From contig JAKFAO010000012.1 of the NCBI GenBank assembly GCA_021527695.1, forward strand, positions 62,001 to 126,000: a stretch of DNA of 64,000 nt, in the 5' to 3' direction. Source of the stretch: Naematelia aurantialba (taxonomy: Eukaryota; Basidiomycota; Tremellomycetes; Tremellales; Naemateliaceae). The notes under the pieces are model-generated. The model saw only the letters and a list, made by a program, of their open reading frames with translations. It was not told the DNA's origin and did not search any database. Shown piece by piece: positions 17,087-28,174 of this stretch. The position numbers and the translations under genes are program-made. The first letter of the stretch is position 1; every line of letters starts with the position of its first letter.

Positions 17087-18296
17087 TCATCGAAGCGGTG
17101 ACCAGCTAGTGGGGACTAAGATGGCGGACTTCATAGAGTCAGCGAGCTTGACGGTCTGCTCACTGATCAGCCAATAAAACCGAACGTAATTTGTGGTACT
17201 TACCTCCTGCACGGTATCGCTCCAGCTTCCTACGGACCACGCTTGATCTCGCGTTCGCTTACGAGCCTCCATATCACTGTGGGACGTCACATGTATGAAC
17301 AAGTTGTGGAACGTTGGATGCTCACGGGTATTGCCAGATATGATGGACCTCGTGCAACTGTCCCACTTGGGAAAAGAAGGCCCCGACTGGTTGCTGGCAG
17401 ACTGTTAGAAGGACAGTTGACACTTTAGTCGACACCGACTCACTACAAAGCGCCTTCGCGCCTCAAGCCCTCTTCTCCAGGCGCTTTCCCACTCTAGCAA
17501 CTTCCCGGGCTTGAGCTGGTAGCTCCGCATTTCAAAGACACCTCCATCCGGATAACCCGAATCTCGCGGTGGAGACGATGGCCAGAAAGAAAATTCGGAC
17601 ATGATCTGGTGTTGCCTAGAGCCGACAAAGGGGAAAATGGCAGACTCGAGCTTGGTCATATCCTGCAAGTGTCAGCCTGGGTGGATGGCAGACTGTTCGA
17701 GTACGAACCGAGTCATTCCTCAGGGCTCGCAATGTTGCATCGTAGCCGCGGTACCCCTCATATTCCAGAATGTGGGTAAAGTTGTCGACGCTCCCGACCA
17801 CAGTCTCCCACGATCCAGTCAGCTTGACTCCGCCTAGCTCTGCGCCTCGCTCCCGTAGGGTACAAAAGTATTTTCCAGCTGTCTCTAGGTATTCGGCTCG
17901 CTTAGACGGGATGACAGCGTGCGTGATCTTCTCGTGAACATATTTACCGCGACCGACCAATCTAGAATGAGAGCCTGAATCGCCAGCTACAAGACCTTCG
18001 GCTCGAGCCTTCTTCGAGCCATACATCAGAGACTGAAAATATCAGCATCTCTGAGGCCATCTACGGCAGATAGGAAGAAGGCTTGTTGATCAGTAGCTCT
18101 CATCACATACCCCTAGAAAGCCATTCCCCCCTTTCGCGGGATCCTCATCTGGGTCGACGGGTGGAGCGTTGTCACCGGCCCGAGGGTTTTCTGCACCGGC
18201 CAATGCTCGGGCGCTCGAGTGGACTGCGCGTACAGCCCCAGGAGTAGTACGCAGGTGATACGAGAGGGACGCAAGTATCGTTTTGCTGGCAGGCAT
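17087..18296 (-). CDS. NIPSNAP-family mitochondrial protein
   Basis: The start MPASKTILASLSYHLRTTPG followed by VRAVHSSARAL is a typical Arg/Ser-rich mitochondrial presequence; another in-frame ATG lies 24 nt upstream. About five exons encode the ferredoxin-like NIPSNAP repeats: YVHEKITHAVIPSKRAEYLE with SWETVVGSVDNFTHILEYEG, then FEMRSYQLKPGKLLEWESAW and RDQAWSVGSWSDTVQE, ending VPTSWSPLR. NIPSNAP proteins are mitochondrial; animal members sit on or in the organelle and take part in mitophagy signalling, while fungal roles are poorly known. The penultimate intron region (about 17280-17430) was not resolved base by base. The gene is divergent from the ARS2 gene across about 580 bp. Confidence 0.8.
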
Positions 18297-18880
18297 GATG
18301 AAGACTGCAAGACTGTCCAAGTTGCAGCAAGCAGAGGGTTGATTGTAAGGCCGCTAGGGGCGCGGTGGGTTACCGGGTAGTCATCCACCGGTGGGGGCCC
18401 CGCCACAAAGGTGGAATCGCCGTATCGCCGCTCACTGGGACGGGCCCCTGCTGCTCGCCGCGGTGACCGTCGTCCCAAGCTGCTTGCAAATGTTGGTTCG
18501 AGTGCATCTCGTCTGTCGACGAGGTCAAAAGGTGACTCTTAAAAGGTACTTTTCCGCTTTACGAGCTTCCAAAAGTCGAATATAGGCTCATCATTTGTCT
18601 TCTTTCTTCTCAACATGTTCCAACGTCAACCCCAACAATGCGACTCGGCGCGCTCATCATTCAACTTTGGTCCTTGGCCGCCTTGTTCTGATGTTTCAGG
18701 CTTCTTTCTTTGAACAAATCTAGGAGGCTATACCGCTGAGGTGTAGAATTCAAGGTAGGTTGGCGCCTTGGACGGGTGTCAATATAGCTCTCCCTTGGAG
18801 TCCGCCGGCCGACTGATTTGCCAGGACTTCCCGGCGCGAGGAAGGAAGGAAAGATGCTGACCTGAGCAGAGCTCGCAGTC
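18297..18880. other. Divergent promoter region (NIPSNAP / ARS2)
   Basis: 584 bp between two divergently transcribed genes. A GC-rich imperfect palindromic patch (CCACCGGTGGGGGCCCCGCC near 18385) stands out. An open frame of 73 codons on the minus strand (18661-18882) overlaps the ARS2 start and is not supported by any recognisable motif. Confidence 0.5.
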
Positions 18881-21669
18881 ATGTCACATCATCCTCTCCC
18901 TGCCAACCCTTCGAGTCTCCTTCCTGGAAGGGTAGATTCTCGTTCACCTGCGCCGCATATGCGCGAGAACGTAGACCGGCCCGGTGACGAGCGGCCAGGT
19001 TTCTCCCGTGCAGGCTTTGCTCCAATACCGCACCGACACTCAGATGTCGTTTCTCCTCCGCGTGACGGCTATGCTCGTGGTTCATTACCGTCTGGAAGAT
19101 TCGAGGAACCTCTGTATGGCGGAAGAGAGAGGGACTTTCCCCGCAGGGACTTAGATCCTATCTACGACGATGATCGGTATGATAGACGCGAAGACTGGGA
19201 CCGGCGGGGTCGTGGTAGAGCTGACTCGATGGGTACGTGCTAGGACCACTCCAACTAATCCTTCAGATCGCCTAAAGCGTCCTCGTTCGCCTTCGCCTTC
19301 ATTTGCGGCTCGCAGGCCTCGGATGCATTCACCCTCTCCCCCTCGCGGAGCGCCTAACAACTTTCCGGATCCCGCTACCATACCTGAACAGCTCAATTTT
19401 CGTGATTTTGCAATCTGGTTTCGGGCTAGTCATCCCAATACAGCCAAGGCGGACGAGGAGGAACTGAAGAAAGTTCGTGAAGCTTTGGAAAACGGGACAG
19501 CAGATGCCAAGACGGCAAAAGAGCGAGTCGGTATGGGCAAGCGCTACGAGAGATATAGGAAGGAGTACACCTCTCGTCAGGTAGGTTGAGGAAATATGCC
19601 GACTAACGATTAGCTCTACACAATGTACTTGACTCATCGTGACTCCGAGTGGTTTAAGGATCGCTATTCTCTGGATCCGGCAGCTGTAGCACAGCGCCGA
19701 CGTATCAATCGGCAAGGACGGGTGCGGACGACAGAAAAGTACCTGGACCAGCTTCGTGCTGGTGAATACGATAATGTTTCATTCGATATGAGCGGTGAGC
19801 TGAACCACATCTCGCACAAGCGCGTAACTGATTAGTCAGATGAGGGGAAACGACCCGCCAACCCCAGGCGCGAGCCAGACGTTGAGGAGCCTGAAGGATT
19901 AGATCGCGCTTTAGGTGACGCTCCTGTGTATGACGAAAGTCGCATAGAGATTCCACCCAAGCCAAGCTCCGTCTTCATTAAAACCGTTCCCCCAAACGCG
20001 ACACGCAAGTCTCTAGAGGAGGTACGCAGTTCACGTTGACCCCGCTCATACCTCAGCTCTTCACCAAACACGACGGCTTCCAGTATCTCGCATTGACAGA
20101 ACCGGCTGTGAAGAAGGGCTTCCACAGAGTCGGCTGGGCACAATTTGCAGAAGGTGTGGACGTTGCCGAGGTGGTGAAGAGTCTTGACGAGAGCCACGTG
20201 GGTCTGTCTATTAGCGAGCATAGCTAATTCCAAGGTCGACGGCTTTACGTATCACATCACTGTCAACTCGACATCGTCGATCGGCAAGATTCGAATTACT
20301 GCTCCAGTGGCAAACTCTCTCGAGCGGCTTGAGATAGATGGCCGAAAAGCGAAAGAACTCGCTCTGAAGCTTGAGGAGGAGCTGCTTGGTGAGGACGAGG
20401 AGGATGACTCTCCGCGAGGGTTGAATGAGAAAGCCACGGAGCTTGTCCAAGAGACACTTGATCGCATTCTGGATGAAGAGGGCCTAGGCGGTGACGAGCT
20501 TTCATCAGAGATCCGATTGCGGAAGGTGAGCTGTCTTACTGACCGCGTTGACGAATAGGCGAAACTCGTCGCCGACCATTGGATCTCGTTCTTACGCCAT
20601 GGTTTGTCAACCTGCTATTACTGTGTCGCTCCGGTGGCTTTTCCCGAAGAGCTGCACCGCAAATGCATCGGCCATTTCCGGCCCCGTCCTACAGACAAGC
20701 AGACCGATGCTCTGGAAACATTGCCAGAGGCAGTCGAAGAAACCCCCAAAGAGACTGTAGCCGAAACAAACGGCAAGGGCGAGCACGACGAGGAGGATGC
20801 AGACAAGCGGGATGCCGAGGAAGTGCGGGTCGACGATGCCGAACGAGCGCCGGAATTCAAACGAGCAGCATTCCCCTCGAAAAGCACTGACGAAAAGTGG
20901 GAGGAAGCTTTGGACAAAAAGCTGCAGCCATTATTGGAGACTGTCAACCCGGTAGACTTTGAGGGCAAGGACATTGAAGAGTAAGCCGACATTAATCATC
21001 GTACTGTACTGACCCAACGCAGGGAGACGAAGCGTCTAACGGCTCCATTGATCAAGCAAGAGGAGGCGTCGAAATACCGCTGCAAAGAATGCAACAAGCT
21101 TTTCAAGGCTCCTGAATTCGTAATGAAGCACATTGGAACCAAACACGGCGAGCTTATCCAGCCGAAGCTTGACGAGGTGAGTCGACGAACCTGTACCCGG
21201 CTGACAGCAGTACGCCTATTTCAACTCGTTTGTCCTTGATCCTCAACACCTGCAGCCCACCAAAGAAGTACCTGCAGCCGTCAATGACAAGATTCCTGCT
21301 CCGCCTCCTCCTATGCCGCTCCCCATATTCAACCCCGGGTTTGGTCCTGAGGGAGGCAATATGGGCCGCAACATGGGCCCGCCGGCGTTCAACGTGATGC
21401 AGCAGCAGATGATGATGATGATGCAAATGCAACAGGCCATGATGATGGCGGGGGGGATGAATGCTACTGCTCCTGGCGTGCTGGGCGGCGCCGAGCCAAT
21501 GGGGCCGAGTGGACGGGATTTGGGTGCGAGGATGGGCGGGTTTGCAGACGCACCTGTTGGTGTGGGAGCGCCCCCGGGGGCCGAAGATCCAAGAGCGAAG
21601 CGGGGCAGGGTTAGCTACCAAGACCTGGATGAGGTCGGCGGGGGTGATTCGGGTGGACTGCCGTACTGA
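18881..21669 (+). CDS. ARS2: ARS2/SERRATE zinc-finger RNA-processing factor
   Basis: About nine exons. The N-terminus is Arg/Asp/Ser-rich and disordered (RS-like). The ARS2 N-terminal domain follows, with NFRDFAIWFRASHP and YRKEYTSRQLYTMYLTHRDSEWF. Next is the RRM-like part (SSVFIKTVPPNATRKSLEE, FHRVGWAQF, DESHVDGFTYHI), the helical core (AKLVADHWISFLRHGLSTCY) and a C2H2 finger with Cys-x2-Cys and His-x4-His (YRCKECNKLFKAPEFVMKH, then GTKH). The tail is Met/Gln/Gly-rich and ends in a GRVSYQDLDEV segment, which matches the conserved C-terminal leg used to bind the cap-binding complex. ARS2 links nuclear cap-binding complex-bound transcripts to processing or to exosome decay. It is an important nuclear factor in fission yeast (Pir2). 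The whole architecture is present, so the call is firm. Confidence 0.92.
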
Positions 21670-21927
21670 TGCATTGGGCATATGCGATGAAAATATGCAT
21701 ATAACTCATCATGACCAGGCTGGCATCACGACGACGAGACGGTGGTGTGTGGTCTTGTGTATGTTTGGGAGAAAATCATTTTAAAGTGCCACAGATAATA
21801 ATAGACCCCCTTCGCACTGGAGCGCGTTGAACCTACGCTACGCCCTACAGACACACATTCCCAGCTCTCTACCACCTTGCCATCACCCCCGCATTGGATT
21901 CTGTTCGACAGCGTTTATACCCCAGCG

Positions 21928-24027
21928 ATGGACCCGACCAAGGCGCAGACGATCACTGCGTTTACGCACCTCAAGTCGCACAAGGCAAACAAAGTGAGCA
22001 GCGACTAGATCTCCGTCCCAGACTGGTCTCTGGTTGCGGCGTGCTGCCTCGTCTTGCTTCTCTCCTTCCTAACCCTAATACATCGTGCTCTTGGGAAGAT
22101 ATACGCTTCCAGAGTGGCTCGTCTTCCTTTTGATTCTCGACACCTTGCGTCACGACACGATGCACGGTGCTGTCTCACTATACGAGGCACTGTGTCATGT
22201 CTTACGTTCGGCACTATGGTCCTGCACGGGCTGCGAGGATCGAGATGGTACGACCACGGGCAAAGTTGTACCAGGGGACGAGCGGACATGAAGGCTAGCG
22301 GCAGGGGGCTGACGGGATAGGCATGTTTTGACTGCGGCGCCAAGAACCCAACGTGGACGAGCGTGACATTCGGCATATACCTCTGCCTGGACTGTTCGAG
22401 CGTGCACCGTAATCTCGGCGTGCACATTTCGTTTGTCCGGTGAGTCTAGACTTGCTCCGTATCACAGCACCTTTTCAGGCCTGTTATGACCGTCGCAAAC
22501 GTCGCCACTGAACCACTGGACCACGGGCATCTCTGTCTCGGTGTTTGATGGGAGATACTAACTTGAGCAGCTCGACCAACCTCGACACCTGGTCACTCGC
22601 GCAACTGCGCCAACTCAAAGTAGGGGGCAACGCGTCCCTAGCGGAATTCTTCACAAAGCACGGCGGGGCGTCCCTTCTTCCTCCTGGGAACAGCGATGCG
22701 CGAACACGGTATACTTCGAGACAGGCGGGGTTGTACAAGGAGGAGCTTGCCAAGCGGGTAAGGCAGGATGCCGAGCGGTGAGTCTCCAAAACAGCGCGTC
22801 CTAGGATGTCGAGCTGATTACTGTGCTTGACCGTGTCCTGTCCCCTTTGCTACCCTCTCCCTGTCGCTACTTGATTGCGACCCTCTGAATGCGTCCCGCC
22901 CCCTCAGATACCCCGCCGGAATCCACATTGATGGCCTCGAACTCACACCTTTGGCATCCCCGTCCAAGGCCGACGTAACGGAAGACTTCTTCGACTCGTG
23001 GGACAAAAAGCCAGTCTCAAAGCCGGCCTCTCCTGCACCGTCGGCGACGGGTCCTCCGGGAATTGGCAACCGCTCGTCTCCCGCGGCAACCTCGTCGGCA
23101 CCGCGAACTGTCACGTCGTCTTCGCTCCGTGCTCAGCCCAGTGCCCGACCTGCTCCTGCTTCCCGGCTGTCCGGATCCACGCCAGTAGGCGGCAAAGTCA
23201 GCAAACTCGGTGCAAAGAAGGCGGCCACCAGCATCAACTTTGAAGAGGCGCAGCGCAAGGCCATGGAGGAGGAGGAGAGGATCAAGCGGCTCGGCTACGA
23301 CAAGCAGCGAGAAGAGGAAGAGGCTCGGGCGGTCAGGGAGAGAGAAGCGGCAGAGCGGAAATCGGCTACGGCCCTGGGGTCCAGTCGCAGTAGCACGCCT
23401 GCGAATGGAAGTACGAGAGTGGTGGAGAAGGTTGTTCCTACTAGACTTGGATTTGGACAGACTGCTGGTTCAGCTCAGCCAACAGTGACCAAGACGTAAG
23501 CTACGGTATCTGGATCTGTTCTGACAAACAGACGCGCCGTCGAGGTGGATGATCAGTTTGTTGCGCGAGAAAAGTTTGGCAACCAGAAGGGTGAGTGCTT
23601 GGTACTTTTGTCTTCACTGCCAGAACTAACGTCTGCAGCCATCTCATCGGATCAGTACTTTGGGCGCGGGACATACGACCCCGCAGCGTCAGCGGAAGCA
23701 CAGCAACGCCTGCAGAATTTCCAAGGTGCCACGGCCATCTCTTCGAATCAATACTTTGGCCGTCCGGAAGAAGGCGAGCACGAGGAGGGCGGCTTGGCCG
23801 GCGAGAGCGTGCTGGGTGGTCTTGGGGACAACGAGACGATTCAAGGGCTGGAGCGGGGTATGCGCGATCTGGCAGGCCGAGTCATGGGCAGCCAAGAGGT
23901 CCAGAACTTGGCCGAGGGCGTGAGGGCAGGCGCACTCAAGGTGGGTCGTTGAACAAGTGCCCAGAGACTAGCGTCGCTGACGTGCCTCCAGCTATCCGAC
24001 TTTTTATCCTCTCTCGAAGGGCGATGA
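21928..24027 (+). CDS. GLO3: Glo3/ArfGAP2-3-type Arf GTPase-activating protein
   Basis: About seven exons starting [19 protein letters not shown]. The ArfGAP zinc finger has the exact Cys-x2-Cys-x16-Cys-x2-Cys spacing (CFDC ... CLDC), followed by [14 protein letters not shown] with the catalytic arginine, and the [17 protein letters not shown] helix. The central region is Ser/Pro/Ala-rich, then a charged helix ([17 protein letters not shown]). The Glo3 regulatory signature ISSxQYFGR occurs twice ([10 protein letters not shown] and [10 protein letters not shown]), and an amphipathic C-terminus ends [11 protein letters not shown]. Glo3-type GAPs stimulate GTP hydrolysis on Arf1 and work with COPI coat on Golgi membranes; the ISS motif couples coat and SNARE sensing. 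The family assignment is firm because ArfGAP1 lacks that motif. Confidence 0.92.
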
Positions 24028-24586
24028 TGCTTGTGCATGGGCGGGATCCTGGGTTCTGTGGGATACTCTGCTATACTCTCTTATACGCCTTGATTATGCT
24101 TCAAAGAGACCTGGGCTCATGTGATTTATACCCTGCAGCCACTGCCACTGGCGGATGTGGATATCCACGTTTGAGCCCCGATACCGAGCCGCAGGGAGCC
24201 CCGGTCTGCTACGTCAGCGCAGTCGGCTAGTCACCGATTTCGACCTTGTACTCTGCCTGTTTCCGATCTCGATCTCAACGAGGAGATTTCTGGAGATGCA
24301 AGCATGCAGTCATGTGTGTGTGGCGGGTACAACAGCCCGTGGTCTCATTCATCCTACACGACTCTGGCCATCAAGGCGTAATACACATTCCCAACCACAT
24401 ATAACAGTATTCTCAGTGTGGTAAGAGACAGAGAGCAGATCCATGACAACCCGCCGATCCGCACACCAAGCGCTCGATCTGTCCGCACCTGTCTCGACCA
24501 CCACCCAGAGATTCCCGTTCTTGTCTGTGATTCCTTCTGTCGACGCGAAAGACGACACGAGACACGAGAGAGCAACTTCCGCAGCG
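24028..24586. other. Intergenic region upstream of FAD oxidoreductase
   Basis: About 560 bp. It holds the terminator of GLO3 and the promoter of the FAD oxidoreductase. An upstream in-frame ATG at 24443 would add 48 Ser/Thr-rich residues to that protein. No other gene seen. Confidence 0.5.
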
Positions 24587-27213
24587 ATGGGACACAGGAA
24601 ACGCGTGCTGGTGGTTGGTGCTGGCGCGGCAGGGATGGCTTGTGCAGATGCGCTCGCCAAGCATCCCGACAGGTTCGAGGTCACCCTCATAGGTCAGTAC
24701 CGGGTCTTTGCGTGGCCTTTCCTCCTCACCGCTCGTTCCCCAGCCCTCGCCCCTCGTGGTGCTGGACCCCCCCCCCCCCCCTCTCCATAACTGAGGGTGC
24801 TTCTTAACCTCGAGAGAAGGCAGACAGCTACGACGGCTGCCCTATGTCAGCCGTATGGAGAGCGACAATGCAGCTAGAGGCACCACCTGGCCTGCAATCA
24901 TGACTGACATACGCCAGCGGCTGACTCCTCAGACGCCCAGGCATACTGCGGCGGCCAGGCATTCTCCATCCCCATCGATAAATCAAAGTACGGTGCAGAG
25001 TGGATGAACCAGGGCGTCCAGGGGGGCTCGTACATATACCAGTGGGTTGCTGGCTCTGCTTCGACAAGCAGCACGAGTCTCTCCCCTCTCCTCCGCCTCG
25101 CGACTTGCGCTCTGACTCACGCTGTCTAGGCACACGTTCCACCACTTCCAGAAGCACGGCTACGAGGCCAAGCCGTGAGTTCGATATGTTGCTTGTGTTT
25201 GAAGCGAGCTGAGTAGTCAGGGTCGATCTGCAGGTATCGTTTGGAAAAGGCGACAAGGTGGGTTCCCATTCTTGATTCTTGAGCCTTCAATTCCCAGTCT
25301 TGACTGTCGAAACTCCCCCCTTCAATCATCGAGTTCCGACCTGACAAGCCAGTTCTGGACAAACCTCTTCCCAACCCATCTGGTGGAGAAGCACGCCAAG
25401 GACATCAAGCGCTTCGCTACTGCGATTCGATGGATGCGTCACCTCGAGGTCCTCTTTGCCCTCATTCCGATCAAAGTGACCCTCAAGATGTGGGGACTGA
25501 GCGAGGAGTTTATCAACTACATGATCTACCCTTCGTGAGTGCTAGGTTTATACTTCATGAACTCTCGGTTACTCGTCCCGCTCTGGACTCTCGAAATACT
25601 CCTTGTCATCCAAAGTTTGGATTCCCTGCCACTCGAGGCGCTACGGTTGTCTTAGCATGCGTTGAAGCACTGACGACTCAGCCTCGCCCTCTTCCTCGGC
25701 ACAGGCAATGCCACGCCGGACCTTCCCAGCGTCATGATGGAGCGCTTGTACACCTCGCCCACCTACGGGATGTGGTATCCCGTTGACGAAAAGAGTCTGT
25801 CGTCAAATTTACCACCAATGGTCGTCTTTCCAGAGGCAACAAAATTCTACCAAACATGGCAGCGGTCGCTCGAGGATAGAGGTGTCATGGTGAGTCACTG
25901 AAATAGTGGCGTTGTTATGCCGTTTACTGAAACGACTTCGGGAGAAACGCTGATAATCGATAGGTGCGCCTCAACACCGAACTTACCAAGGTCCTCTCTC
26001 GATCGCCAGACGTACACGTTCTCCTTCGTCCTCGACGACAATCGGAGGATATGCACAACCCTAATCTCTCCGATCAGGACTTGCCAGAGACCGAAGAGGT
26101 GTATGACGAAATTGTGCTATGTGTGCTGGCCGATACTGCCCAGCGCGTGCTGGGTAGCCAGGCGCGGATAATGGAGAAATTTGTGCTGGGTCGGACCAAG
26201 TGGAGCGATGACGTGACAGTGACGCATAATGTGAGGATTTGGCATTCCCAAGTCTAGATGGAGAAAGGCGGTCACCTAGTGGAAGAAGGAGAAAATGCTG
26301 AACAAAGTCACAGGACGTTGACTACATCCGCAAGTACTACACAATCGACTTTGACAGGCAACAAGCAACCGCCAACATCTCTGGCCGAGATGATTCCGCT
26401 CGGTACAAGAAGGGCGAAGACGAATTCCGCCCGTACGTGAACTCTCCAATGAGTTGTCTGCTGTTATTGACGAGTGAAGCATGTACATGATCAAACAAGT
26501 TCCCGCAGATGCTCGAAAGCTCGAAATGTGCTTCGACTGCAACGCGTTCCAGTATCAGCTCGCCAAGGACTCCGGACCCGAGGATCATGTCTTCCAGACC
26601 ATCTTCCTTAACAATAAGCACGAGCAGACGTGGCAGAAGGATGAGATCCGCAAGGACAAAATCAGTACGTGGTGTCTGCTTCTCAGACCGGACGTCAACC
26701 TGACAGATCATGTGATGCAGTCAGGGAAGACTGGTGGCACCAGCTCTGCCATGCGTGGACGCACTATGCCTTTGTGGTTCCGTTCGTTTGGGCGCTCAAT
26801 TGGAATTCAAAGCATACCACTTATGCAGGCGCTTGGACATTGGTCAACGCACATGAGGTCGCCATCATCTCCGGACAGGTGTGTAGACTGTTGATGCCCA
26901 CTTGTCTACTCATGGTCGTTCAAATCTTTTCCATTCGTGGCTCCTTGTTCAGCCCTTCTTGGTCTGGCTTCTCAGTTGAAACGGCCTTGTGCACGCACTT
27001 GTTCATGTCTTTCCGTTGGGCTCACTTGGTCACGTCTCACTATGAATGCTAAACTATTGTAGAAAGGAAGCTGACGTCTCTCAGGCTGCAGCGTACAAGC
27101 TTGGCGCTGACTACCCGGTCGAGCTGTACGAGAATGATTTCGCTCGAAAGTCATTCAAGAGTTACCTGTGGTTGACCCATTTAATGGGTTTGAAGAAGAG
27201 CCGTACGAGCTGA
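24587..27213 (+). CDS. FAD/NAD(P)-binding flavin oxidoreductase
   Basis: About a dozen exons. The start MGHRKRVLVVGAGAAGMACA places a GxGxxG dinucleotide-binding motif right at the N-terminus, then an acidic strand end and DAQAYCGGQAFSIPID with the GGQAF/S-type flavin loop of amine-oxidase-like proteins. Later blocks are HTFHHFQKHGYEAKP, MWYPVDEKSLSSNLPP, EIVLCVLADTAQRVLG and a C-terminal substrate/FAD region ending GQAAAYKLGADYP, where Gly-Gln near the end resembles the motif closing the FAD site. WHQLCHAWTHYAFVVP is hydrophobic and could lie in a membrane-facing surface. The natural substrate cannot be told. The ATG at 24587 has good context and immediately precedes the Rossmann fold; an upstream ATG at 24443 would add a presequence-like extension. 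Confidence 0.75.
24767..24781. repeat. Poly-C run in intron 1 of the FAD oxidoreductase
   Basis: Fifteen consecutive C residues within an unusually long first intron (about 240 nt). It is likely length-variable and error-prone in sequencing. Confidence 0.9.
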
Positions 27214-28174
27214 AGGACTGTCATGGGATAGCCAAGCCGAAGCTGTAGCGATAGGAGTTTCAATGCATGTCGTGGAAGAGCAAGCCGTTTGCAATGTCCA
27301 GCTCGTGCAGTGATAATGGAGTTTGGAAGACAGTCTCTAGTGGTGGTGGGAAACGATCACGGGCCTGCAGGAATGGGGATACGTGCAATACCTGCGCCTA
27401 TAATGGAAGGGATTACGATATTCGGCACAACATTGAGTGTGAGTGCAGTGTGGTAAATGGGGTAACACACCCTTCTTGTGGTCAGTATGAGACTTTGGCA
27501 ACAGTAGGATACATACCGGTAGGGGCTGGCACACTGGGATAGACACGATGGTTGCGTCGTAGTGCACGGTTGGGAAGTATCGGGGGTGGTACGAGTAGGA
27601 CAGCCAAGGGTTGGCGAGTGGCGAGTCGAGGTATGGGACCAACATTGCAATTTCAAAAGAGTGTGTTGTGGGATAGTTCGTTGGGGAATGAGGCTTTCGA
27701 AGATAGAGTGGTGAAATGTGAGGGTTGTCGTGACTGACTGGGTGTATCCATATATATTGCTTGCGATTGGGTTCAATACCGTCTCGAAGCTGGTGTCCTT
27801 TGTGCCCGCTGCTTGACACATGTGTGACATGTTTTGAAAGTATATGAGACAGGCAATTGTCCCACTAATCTTCCTTCTTTTCATTGATCGCTCATTGGGC
27901 CATCATGCACAGATGTCTAGAGCCGCGCCACGAGCAAGATACTTCAGTCGGAGTGTCTGGAAGGGCGCCACGCACGGACGTTGATAACGACACGGCAAAA
28001 GCGACCGTGGGAGAGCAAGATCCGACGCGCGTGGGGTCCGCTCGTCCCCTATCTCCATCACCAGCAGCAACACGATTTTGCAAGTCCTGAACTTGGTGTG
28101 TGCAGCAGCCTCCAGCGACACGGAGCTCATCAGCACAACGTGACGTGGGTCTATTTGCGCAGTAGCTACTCGAA
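27214..28174. other. Gene-free interval upstream of coronin gene
   Basis: About 960 bp between two plus-strand genes. Two overlapping minus-strand open frames (160 and 175 codons, near 27337-27884) have no recognisable motif and start without a promoter signature, so they are not called. The coronin promoter should lie at the right end. Confidence 0.5.

Noticed and set aside
18661..18882. 73-codon minus-strand frame divergent from ARS2
   Set aside because: Overlaps the ARS2 start codon and shows no motif; promoter region is the simpler explanation.
27337..27884. Two overlapping minus-strand open frames of 160 and 175 codons
   Set aside because: Thr/Pro/Ser-rich without motif, overlapping in different frames, no promoter or splice support.
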